Source: JBLHKS01 sp047620505 (GTDB lineage: Bacteria; Verrucomicrobiota; Verrucomicrobiia; Verrucomicrobiales; DEV007). Taken from it: 11,547 nucleotides of DNA. Numbering within the stretch: position 1 is the first letter of the stretch; each line of letters starts with the position of its first letter. The notes beneath the pieces are model-generated. The model made no database searches and was not told where the DNA came from. It saw nothing but the letters and a program-made list of their open reading frames with translations. The stretch spans positions 1-11,547 of the forward strand of contig JBLHKS010000218.1 of the NCBI GenBank assembly GCA_047620505.1. Direction: 5' to 3'. Shown here one piece after another: positions 5,725-11,547 of the stretch. Made by a program: the position numbers and the translations under genes.

Positions 5725-8190
5725 CTACTTCGCCTTCTTCAGCATCTTCGCGATCTCGTTTTGATTCGTCTGCACGGCGAGCCCCATCGGCGTAATTCCA
5801 TCCCCTGCGGCGATATCGGGATCCGCGCCGTGTTTGAGCAACATGCGGGCAGCGTCCGGCGCCTTGGCAAAGACGGCTTGGAAAAGGGGCGTCACACCGC
5901 TGTCCGTTCGCGCATTGATGCTGGCGCCGTGCTTTAAGAGGATTTCGACCATTTCCGGTTTGTTCCTGCTTGCCGCGTCGTGCAACGGGATGCCGCGATC
6001 GGAATCACGATCGTTGACCTTGGCCCCGAGAGAAATCATGTATTCGAGCAGCTCCGGTTTTCCACTAGCGATTGCGCCCCAAACCGGGGTGCGGTTCATC
6101 TTGTTTTTGAGTTCAATATCCGCGCCATGCTCCAACAGCAGGTCGGCCATCTTTCGATTTCCGCCGATAAGGGCCGCCCCGAGCGCTGAAAAGTTCTCGG
6201 CTTCGGCCCTGACGTTGATCTCCGCTCCGCTGTCGATGAGCAACCGCGCTACCGTAAGATAATCTTCCTCCGAGCCAAGTTGAGATGCGGTGGGGTTTTG
6301 AAACCCTTCGCTTGGCACAAGGAAATTGGATATTTTCATCCCTTCCGCCGCCTTCCTCAAGGGACTGTCCACTGCCTTGTCGACAACATTCGGATCGGCG
6401 CCGGACTCTAGAAGTTGCTTCACCATTTCAGGCTTACCCAAGATAGCAGCTTGGCTGAGCGCCGTGCGCCCTAGAGCATCGCGGGCGTCGACTTTGGCTC
6501 CGGCTCCCAGGAGGGCCGCCAACGTTTCCGCATTTCCGTATGGACTGCATGCGACGACTAACGCCGTTCCTCGCTTCGGGTTCTCCGCATGAACATTGGC
6601 GCCGTGTTTCAACAATGACTTAACGTGCTCGGCTTGCCCGAAATCAGCGGCCGTATGAAGGGGTGTGAACCCGGCTGAGTCCTTGACCTCTAGGTCCGCG
6701 CCAGCATCCAGCAGCAAGCGTAGATGCTCGATCGTGGCCATCTGCGCCGCCTTGTTGAGCGGCGTCCAACCCAGGGCCCCCTTCGCGTTCACATTGAATC
6801 CTGCGTCCAGCACACTCTGCAAATGGGAAGGATCGGAGCGCAATACGTCGGTAAATACCATGCTATGCTGGACCTCTGTCAGGTCATCCGGCTTCAGTGA
6901 GTCGAGCATCGCGTCGATTGCGTCCTCGTTCTCAAACCTTACCGCCCACCAGAGACTGGAATAGCCGATCGATGGATGGGGATTGGGATCCCGCAACGGA
7001 TCCGCGCCTGCGTCCAGCAGCTGCTGAATCAGGGAGATGGGCGCCAAAGTAGATAGTGCGGCCCCAAGGGTCGTCAGCATGCTGTCTTCCGCATTGGGAT
7101 CCGCGCCTCCTTCCAGAAGAAGGCGCACCATTTCCGATTCACCGGAGACCGCCGCTGAGAAAATCGCCAGATCCTTCTTCGGGTCCGCCCCTGCTTCGAG
7201 CATTAAGCGAAAAACGGCGCGCTTTGCTTCTCTGATTGGCTCCGGCAGCGGCTTGTAGAGTTTCGCCACCATCTCTTGTAGCGTCCCCTCGAACGCCGCA
7301 GGATCGACTGCAGCGAACTCCCGCCCGAACTGCTCTAACGCTTCCTCGGTCGGCGATCCATCTGGCGAGTAATGCATCAAGGATCTTTCGTAAAAGGCAT
7401 GGAACAGAGGACTGACCTGGACTGTCGTCGCGGCGGCGTTCAGGGGCGTTGAAACCGCACCGCCATCGGGCAGTGACGGATTGACCTCCGCGCCGTGTTT
7501 TAAGAGGAGGCGAACCGCATCCAAATGCCCGCCCATCGCCGCGTCAGTCAGCGCAGTCGTTCGATCCTTGGAGTGCTGATTGATATCCGCCCCGCGCTCG
7601 ATCAGCAGTTGCAGAACCTCGATGTGGTTTTTCTGGACCGCCATGATCACCGCTGGCGCACCATCCGAGCCTTTGACATCGATCAGTTTAGGATTCTCAT
7701 CGAGCCAACGCCGCACTTCATCAATCTTCCCATCGGCTGCGGCGGCGATGAATTCCTCCGCGCCGGGCGCGATGATCACGAAATTGGCGATGACATCCTT
7801 GGCCATAACGCCGTCAGCGACTTGCAACGGAGTTTGCTTGGTCCCGTTCTTGAGATCCCGATTGGCGCCCGCTTCCAGCAGAATCCGGCAGATCTGATCG
7901 TGGCCTCCGCGCGCAGCGTAATGCAGCGGTGTCCAATCGAAGAAGCCTTTCGCATCGATGTCGGCCCCGCGTTCGATCAGCAATCGCGCCGCATCTTTGT
8001 GACCCTCCAAAGCCGCGAGGTGAAGCGGGAAATTGTCGTCAGCGCCCTTTGTCTTCCACGCGTCAGAATCGGCATCGAGGATCGCCTTGAGCCGAGCGAC
8101 ATCCCCGGTCTTGGCGGCTTCGAGGATCGTCGTCGGCTCTTGCGCGTGGCAAAGCGATGCGAGGACGAACAGGAGCGGGTGGAGTTTCAT
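5725..8190 (-). CDS. Secreted ankyrin-repeat protein, about 20 repeats
   Basis: An 821-residue protein with a signal peptide (MKLHPLLFVLASLCHA, cut near residue 16), then ankyrin repeats over almost its whole length. About 20-22 units can be counted, many close to consensus, for example DWTPLHYAARGGHDQICRIL, GWTPLNKAAQMATIEHLRLL and GVTPLFQAVFAKAPDAARML, with GADxN/GAKVD-type turns. Two interruptions break the solenoid: about residues 256-325 (acidic, helix-rich) and a shorter one after KAAEGMKISN. No enzymatic domain is visible. Ankyrin solenoids bind other proteins; an exported one probably acts in the periplasm or outside the cell, partner unknown. It follows the small lipoprotein gene by 32 bases on the same strand, so cotranscription is likely. 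A weak GAGAG lies ahead of the ATG at 8190. It converges with the DUF4838 gene. Confidence 0.93.
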   Translation of the reverse strand: MKLHPLLFVLASLCHAQEPTTILEAAKTGDVARLKAILDADSDAWKTKGADDNFPLHLAALEGHKDAARLLIERGADIDAKGFFDWTPLHYAARGGHDQICRILLEAGANRDLKNGTKQTPLQVADGVMAKDVIANFVIIAPGAEEFIAAAADGKIDEVRRWLDENPKLIDVKGSDGAPAVIMAVQKNHIEVLQLLIERGADINQHSKDRTTALTDAAMGGHLDAVRLLLKHGAEVNPSLPDGGAVSTPLNAAATTVQVSPLFHAFYERSLMHYSPDGSPTEEALEQFGREFAAVDPAAFEGTLQEMVAKLYKPLPEPIREAKRAVFRLMLEAGADPKKDLAIFSAAVSGESEMVRLLLEGGADPNAEDSMLTTLGAALSTLAPISLIQQLLDAGADPLRDPNPHPSIGYSSLWWAVRFENEDAIDAMLDSLKPDDLTEVQHSMVFTDVLRSDPSHLQSVLDAGFNVNAKGALGWTPLNKAAQMATIEHLRLLLDAGADLEVKDSAGFTPLHTAADFGQAEHVKSLLKHGANVHAENPKRGTALVVACSPYGNAETLAALLGAGAKVDARDALGRTALSQAAILGKPEMVKQLLESGADPNVVDKAVDSPLRKAAEGMKISNFLVPSEGFQNPTASQLGSEEDYLTVARLLIDSGAEINVRAEAENFSALGAALIGGNRKMADLLLEHGADIELKNKMNRTPVWGAIASGKPELLEYMISLGAKVNDRDSDRGIPLHDAASRNKPEMVEILLKHGASINARTDSGVTPLFQAVFAKAPDAARMLLKHGADPDIAAGDGITPMGLAVQTNQNEIAKMLKKAK

Positions 8191-8222
8191 GTCGAATTGC
8201 TCTCGGGATTCGGTTCTTACCT

Positions 8223-8507
8223 TTAAAAGCCGGGGCCAGAGTTGGAGCCGGGGCCTCCGGAGCCTACACCAATGCCGGAGCCGACGCCAAAAATGGGTGT
8301 GTTCATTCCTCCTCCGAATGATGCGGGAAAACCGGGCTTTGTGTAGCTCTCGGTAGTTTGTCTGGCCGCGGAATCACGCGTCATGGATTCGAGGGCACCT
8401 TGGTTGAGTTTGATCGGTGTTGTCGTTGTCTTGCAGGAAGAGAGAGCAATGGCGACGATGATGAGGGAGGATTTCGCGATCAACAAGGCCAAAAGTTTCG
8501 AACACAC
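8223..8507 (-). CDS. Small lipoprotein with Gly/Ser-rich tail
   Basis: The frame holds a clear lipoprotein signal: a Lys, a hydrophobic stretch SSLIIVAIAL, and the lipobox LSSC. The mature part begins CKTTTTPIKLNQG and ends in a low-complexity tail (FGVGSGIGVGSGGPGSNSG). The open frame runs up to 8663, but the extra N-terminus looks non-coding and would bury the signal, so a GTG at 8507 (MCSKLLALLIAKSS) is preferred; a TTG at 8483 (MIAKSS) is also possible. The mature protein would be roughly 70 residues, probably anchored in an outer or inner membrane. It precedes the ankyrin gene by 32 bases on the same strand, which suggests one transcript and perhaps a shared envelope site. No family is recognised and the start is uncertain. 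Confidence 0.55.
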   Translation of the reverse strand: MCSKLLALLIAKSSLIIVAIALSSCKTTTTPIKLNQGALESMTRDSAARQTTESYTKPGFPASFGGGMNTPIFGVGSGIGVGSGGPGSNSGPGF

Positions 8508-8692
8508 ATTAGGTCGTTGATTTTGAGGTTTTGAATCGGGTTCAACACCTGCTTCAACAACCGCCAAGAATGGTAGCGGACCGACTTGGGAGAACTTTCG
8601 CGGAGCAAAAATGGCCCCAAAGCCGGAACTGAGCTTATTCGCACCACTTCCATGCCGGTCCAATCTCTTCCGTATCTCGGTTGGTCCACAAT

Positions 8693-8850
8693 TACGTTGG
8701 ATTTAGCAGACCGCCCCAGAGACCTCGGCGCACTACAGAGGGTATCCGCTGCAAATCTGCCCAGTTCGTCTGAAAAAAGGACCGTTTATATGAACTCGGC
8801 AAAAAAACGTATTTCGACCTACCCGCGCCCAAGTCAGCTTCGGCCAGGCG
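8693..8850 (+). repeat. Dispersed repeat, diverged full-length copy A
   Basis: This stretch aligns with 10849-11000 over most of its length. Shared blocks include AAATCTGCCCAGTTCGTC, the flanking GAACTCGG, and CCGCGCCC(A/G)AGTC. Relative to copy B it has many substitutions and a few indels. The frame open in copy B is interrupted here by a TGA in the GTCTGA context. It occupies the gap between the lipoprotein gene and the unknown gene at 8896-9312, in the opposite orientation to both. No coding gene is supported between 8508 and 8895. Confidence 0.8.
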
Positions 8851-8895
8851 ATTCGCTCGAGTTGCTCACGTTGCTCCGGAGCACACCTTGGGCGA

Positions 8896-9312
8896 TCATC
8901 GACTCTTTGCGTAGTCACCCCAGAGATCTATCAAAAATTCTGCGAACCACGCGAAGACTTCATCGACGTCATCCGGATCGAAGAGGTAAAACCGCGCCAC
9001 GGCTTGGCTCTGTTCGCCATCGCCTTCCAGACCAAGTTCCAAACATCTGAGGCCGAAGGTGGGAAATTCCCAGCGTCCTTGAACGTGTGTTAGAAAGCCC
9101 TCCAGATACCGCCCGTCTTCGGAATCCTCGATTTCAGCCCACACTGAACCCGGATACCAGAATTCGGGCTCATAAGCGTCTATTTTAGGAGGATCAGAAC
9201 TAACCGCCCTGAGGCCATTGAATTTCTCAAACGCCCTCACCGCAATCTCAATTCCAGCTACGCTCGCTTCGTCTTCCTTCGGCATCTCAGATGCCAAGGA
9301 TACCACCAGCAA
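8896..9312 (-). CDS. Hypothetical acidic protein
   Basis: A 138-residue frame that I do not recognise. It is rich in Asp and Glu and aromatic residues, with KIDAYEPEFWYPGSVWAEIE, GRYLEGFLTHVQGRWEFPTF, and a C-terminal helix-like run FDPDDVDEVFAWFAEFLIDL. It has no signal peptide or membrane segment, so it is probably a cytosolic small alpha/beta protein. The start could be the ATG at 9312 or the ATG at 9285 (MPKEDEASVAGIEIA), which gives a more natural N-terminus. It stands alone on the minus strand; repeat copy A lies beyond its 3' end, and a gene-free stretch (9313-9634) lies upstream. Such small acidic orphans are sometimes immunity proteins, but no toxin partner is visible here. Confidence 0.6.
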   Translation of the reverse strand: MLVVSLASEMPKEDEASVAGIEIAVRAFEKFNGLRAVSSDPPKIDAYEPEFWYPGSVWAEIEDSEDGRYLEGFLTHVQGRWEFPTFGLRCLELGLEGDGEQSQAVARFYLFDPDDVDEVFAWFAEFLIDLWGDYAKSR

Positions 9313-9634
9313 TCCGCGACTAAAGTCCGCAGTGGAAAAACTATACCTCCATGAAGTCGCGTAGTTTCCAGGAGGACGGTGTGGTGATCAGTTGGCCTCG
9401 GCTCCTTTTGCCTTCCAGCCATTGGGATGCAATCCCGGATGAAATGGATAGGATTGATGGATCCTACTGACATCCCGTCCGGAATCTTCGGAGGGGCTCG
9501 GCGATTTGTGACCACTTGAAGGTTGAAGTTATGGAAACAGGCGGAGCTGCCCGAGAATCACTCTGGTCCCAAGTTGTTGAGTAACGAAACGCAAAAAAAA
9601 TGGGAGGGAGTCCTACTTTTCCCGGCAGAAACCC
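9313..9634. other. Gap with no supported gene
   Basis: No frame here has recognisable similarity or a believable start, and the open frames are short shadows. A small hairpin-like GGGAT-gca-ATCCC lies at 9424-9436. An A-run at 9593-9600 lies near the 3' end of the BamE-like gene and is described separately. No copy of the dispersed repeat could be identified with confidence. Confidence 0.5.
9593..9623 (-). terminator. Weak possible terminator after the BamE-like gene
   Basis: On the reverse strand a run of eight T bases (9600-9593) follows a GGGA...TCCC inverted repeat (9623-9620 with 9605-9602), starting about 11 bases after the stop codon. The stem is only four pairs, so the case rests mainly on the T-run and its position. 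Confidence 0.25.
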
Positions 9635-9961
9635 CTAACCTTTACCCCCCGTGACGACGCGCGCCATCCCGTCCTCGAACCAGATCGTGATCATGGGCGC
9701 GACATGGATGTTCTGGGGGTTGTGATACCAGGTCTCGCGACCGTTCGTCCCGGCCTTTGTCGGTGGGCCAACGATGCTGACGATTTCGTTGCGCGACATT
9801 CCCGGTCGGAGGGGGTGCCGCTCAAGGCCATTGAACTCGAAGTAATGATCGATCAGCGTTTCGTTCCGCCGCTCATCCACCGCGTCGGTTCGAGGCGGTA
9901 ACGTTTCACATCCTGCGAGTCCGATCAGGGCGAAGGCAAGGAGGTATCGAAAGACGGCCAT
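9635..9961 (-). CDS. BamE/SmpA-OmlA-like small lipoprotein
   Basis: A 108-residue lipoprotein from ATG 9961, chosen because it starts directly into MAVFRYLLAFALIGLAGC, with the lipobox LAGC and Cys18 as lipidation site. The open frame continues far upstream to 11086, but that part is antisense to the gene at 10142 and is not coding. The mature domain holds LRPGMSRNEIVSIVGPPTK (51-69), then ETWYHNP and ITIWFEDGMARVV. The pattern 'G-M-(S/T)-x-x-E-(I/V)...(L/V)-G-P-P' followed by a W/Y-containing strand is that of the SmpA/OmlA (BamE) fold. True BamE is a subunit of the outer-membrane protein assembly complex; many unrelated-context lipoproteins share the fold, so a BAM role is not claimed. It is divergent from the 10142 gene with a 180-base gap. 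Confidence 0.78.
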   Translation of the reverse strand: MAVFRYLLAFALIGLAGCETLPPRTDAVDERRNETLIDHYFEFNGLERHPLRPGMSRNEIVSIVGPPTKAGTNGRETWYHNPQNIHVAPMITIWFEDGMARVVTGGKG

Positions 9962-10141
9962 GGTTCCAACAGTCAACTCAATCCGAGATCGCAGCCACCA
10001 CAGAAACTCCAACAGCCACTTCCCGACCCAACCCCTCCAAATGATGACCGGATTCGTTTCGCTGCTTACCAGATGAAAGCCCATATCGATGGTGAATGAT
10101 TGCGTTGACGAGCGACTTCCTCCAAATTCCTGATCATCATC

Positions 10142-10837
10142 ATGTGGCTTGCGACGACCTTCGGCTTCTACGATCTTCATGTCCTTCAGAACGGCCGAGT
10201 CGCCGCGCGCGGGCACTTGAGGCAGGACCTTGAGAACCTCCGGGAACTCCTCGATCTCGAAGGGGAGATCGAGTCCATTGCCGGCAGCAGCGCTTTCGCC
10301 TGCCAGCTCATCCTGACGCAGGATCAACTCCTGCAACTCGTCGCGATAGCCGCTGCCTGGAGCACCTATGACCAGTTTTCCACGGCGGTTTTCAAGACCG
10401 GGGACCAGGGGAATAAAAGTTCCGCCTACCAGGAACTTGAGCGCGAACTGATCCGGCTTCAACTCGCCGAACTTGGCGACCGACTCACGCCCTCCCCCGA
10501 GGACAAGGAGCGCCACGAAGCCTACATCCGCGAGAATCTTCCTGGCATCATTAAGCAATCCTGTCTCTGCGGCGTGGATGATTCCTTTTGGGAAGTGACT
10601 CGCATCTCGTGGACCGCTGAGGAGTGGGAAGAACTCTCCCCTCGACCCGGCTACTGCTACGTCGAGGTCTACGAGCACAGCGCCCCGCCCTTGGATTACA
10701 TCTACGTCATGGGCGTTCGTAAGGGCTCCCCGGAATACATCGCTTGCTACGAAGGCGACACCGATTACTTCGAACTCACGACTTGGCGGCTCGAGGGCGA
10801 CCTTCTCGATTTGCCGGAGCATGTGAAGCGGGTCTAA
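10142..10837 (+). CDS. Two-part cytosolic protein of unknown function
   Basis: A 231-residue protein without signal peptide or membrane helix. Residues 1 to about 105 start with MWLATTFGFY, followed by GHLRQDLENLRELL, a strand CQLILTQDQLLQLVAIAAA and WSTYDQFSTAVF, then AYQELERELIRL. This resembles a widespread uncharacterised family of short proteins that begin with MWI/MWL-x-T-x-GF and end with a YxxF helix; I know no function for it. Residues about 115-231 are a second acidic, aromatic-rich part (FWEVTRISW, GYCYVEVYEH, DYIYVMGVRKGSPEYIACYE) that I do not recognise. The typical family members end near the first part, so this looks like a fusion or extension. The gene is divergent from the BamE-like lipoprotein gene, and repeat copy B starts 12 bases after its stop. 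Confidence 0.75.
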   Translation: MWLATTFGFYDLHVLQNGRVAARGHLRQDLENLRELLDLEGEIESIAGSSAFACQLILTQDQLLQLVAIAAAWSTYDQFSTAVFKTGDQGNKSSAYQELERELIRLQLAELGDRLTPSPEDKERHEAYIRENLPGIIKQSCLCGVDDSFWEVTRISWTAEEWEELSPRPGYCYVEVYEHSAPPLDYIYVMGVRKGSPEYIACYEGDTDYFELTTWRLEGDLLDLPEHVKRV

Positions 10838-10848
10838 CGTTCTGTTCC

Positions 10849-11015
10849 ATTTGGTAGACGGCCCCTGGGACTGCGCCTCACTATGGAGGGTAGTAGCCGT
10901 AAATCTGCCCAGTTCGTCAGAAAAATCGACCGATTGATTGAACTCGGGAGCGAACCCGCTTTTTCCCCTGCCGCGCCCGAGTCGCCATCGGACCGGGGTT
11001 GGAGGGGGTGCAGAC
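10849..11015 (+). repeat. Dispersed repeat, best-preserved copy B
   Basis: This roughly 165-base element has all parts seen in the other copies: a 5' module ATTTGGTAGACGGCC (as at 5364), a middle module with AAATCTGCCCAGTTCGTC (as at 8693-8850), and a 3' module with CCCGAGTC and GGGGTTGGAGGGGGTG (as at 2445-2517 and 2742-2814). It fills the gap between the convergent genes ending at 10837 and 11068. No terminal inverted repeats or target duplication are evident. An incidental 45-codon frame (ATG 10883 to TAA 11020) lies within it. Confidence 0.82.
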
Positions 11016-11067
11016 CCTAAGGAGAGAATTCTGACAGGACCACAGGCGCCGCGGCCATTTGTAGAGC

Positions 11068-11547
11068 TTAGTTCGGCAGCGGCCATATGTGGGTTTCGCC
11101 TTTGCCTTTGAGTGTCCGCGACGCCCAGGGCGTGTGCAGCGCCGGTTGGATGGCGCCGGCGCTTGGCAGCAACTGCTGTCTGCCGAACCGATCCGGGAAC
11201 GGCACAGCGGGTTTTGCGCCCGCCTTTGCGGCGGGACTGCTTGGCAGGAAGCGGAAGTCATAGGGACTTTCTGCCAGGAACGTCGGGTCGGCTACGACGG
11301 AGTGTTGCTCCCAGTGCTTGTGTTCTGGCCAGGCGGCAAGGTCGTGGAGAGGTCCGCTCTGCCAGCTGATCAGCGACGCCTCGCCGGGCCCTGCCCACAG
11401 CAGGTTGTGGTCGGACTGGTAGTTGTTCTTGTGGGCGTCGCGCCAGGTATCGGCCGTGAACGAGGACACATCCAGCTGCGTTCCGGTGTTGAAGGCAAAA
11501 ACGTTGTTCCGGACGATAAGGTTGCGCAGGGTGTACGCGCCTTGCGC
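11068..11547 (-). CDS. Parallel beta-helix protein, C-terminal part
   Basis: The reverse-strand frame is open from the right edge down to the TAA at 11068-11070, giving about 159 codons of the C-terminus; the N-terminus lies outside the window. The visible part starts with TLRNLIVRNNVFAFNTG, a beta-helix rung pattern with Asn/Val ladders, and continues with NNYQSDHNLLW, VADPTFLAESPYDFRFLPSS and PAAKAGAKPAVPFPDRFGR. The 'D-P-x-F...(D/Y)-F-x-L-x-x-x-S-P-A-x-x-x-G' closing motif is typical of right-handed parallel beta-helix proteins of the pectate-lyase superfamily (polysaccharide lyases and related glycan-binding proteins). These are normally secreted. Catalytic residues are not in view, so lyase activity is not claimed. 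It converges on the 10142 gene. Confidence 0.8.
   Translation of the reverse strand, partial: AQGAYTLRNLIVRNNVFAFNTGTQLDVSSFTADTWRDAHKNNYQSDHNLLWAGPGEASLISWQSGPLHDLAAWPEHKHWEQHSVVADPTFLAESPYDFRFLPSSPAAKAGAKPAVPFPDRFGRQQLLPSAGAIQPALHTPWASRTLKGKGETHIWPLPN

Noticed and set aside
7525..8226. 233-codon plus-strand frame
   Set aside because: It is antisense to well-formed ankyrin repeats and shows only mirrored repeat composition.
8586..9050. 154-codon plus-strand frame across repeat copy A
   Set aside because: It runs through the repeat and into the antisense of the 8896 gene; similarity to copy B is at the DNA level only.
9541..9580. Possible degraded sixth copy of the dispersed repeat (GCCCGAG ... 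GTCCCAAGTTG)
   Set aside because: The match to the 3' module is short and needs several gaps, so it is not distinguishable from chance by eye.
10105..10110. TTGACG as a -35 box for the gene at 10142
   Set aside because: No acceptable -10 hexamer is found at 16-18 bases.
9962..11086. Upstream part of the 483-codon minus-strand frame that ends in the BamE-like lipoprotein
   Set aside because: The part above 9961 is antisense to the gene at 10142-10837 and to repeat copy B, and the lipoprotein signal at 9961 marks the true start.
11051..11090. Direct repeat GCGGCCATTTGT / GCGGCCATATGT near the end of the beta-helix gene
   Set aside because: Only 12 bases with one mismatch, two copies; it can be chance.

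Overview
The window looks like a chromosomal stretch from a Verrucomicrobia/PVC-type bacterium. This is inferred from gene content, not from a marker gene: a secreted neutral-ceramidase-like hydrolase, a DUF4838 protein, a BNR/Asp-box sialidase-like protein, a parallel beta-helix protein, a remnant of a DUF1501 Tat signal, many secreted or lipoprotein gene products, few convincing Shine-Dalgarno sites, and long gaps filled with gene remnants and dispersed repeats. No rRNA, tRNA, CRISPR array, transposase or integrase was seen.

Layout from left to right. (1) 1-622, minus: the 5' part of a sialidase-like exoenzyme running off the left edge, whose signal-peptide frame and body frame do not match; a perfect 22-bp palindrome lies at the break. 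(2) 713-964, minus: a decayed MarR-like regulator. (3) 1013-2428, plus: neutral/alkaline ceramidase-like hydrolase. (4) 2429-2984: gene-free gap with two inverted 73-bp repeat copies flanking the Tat-signal stub of a lost DUF1501 gene. (5) 2985-5348, plus: DUF4838 protein. (6) 5349-5724: a repeat fragment and a short open stretch resembling the C-terminus of a parvulin-type PPIase. (7) 5725-8507, minus: a small Gly/Ser-rich lipoprotein followed by an 821-residue secreted ankyrin-repeat protein, probably one transcript. (8) 8508-8895: another repeat copy. (9) 8896-9312, minus: an acidic protein of unknown function. (10) 9313-9634: no supported gene. (11) 9635-9961, minus: a BamE/SmpA-like lipoprotein, divergent from (12) 10142-10837, plus: a two-part protein of unknown function. 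(13) 10849-11015: the best-preserved repeat copy. (14) 11068-11547, minus: the C-terminus of a beta-helix protein running off the right edge.

How the genes may work together: the left half (sialidase-like, ceramidase-like and DUF4838 proteins, all predicted exported) suggests scavenging of complex glycans or glycolipids, but the three genes are not one operon and this is inference. The most distinctive feature is a dispersed repeat family of roughly 165 bp with five full or partial copies in intergenic gaps. Three copies share an apparently open frame ending in a Gly-Trp-Arg-Gly peptide, but the substitutions between copies do not look protein-constrained. Several broken genes sit in the same gaps, so the window seems to be undergoing gene decay.
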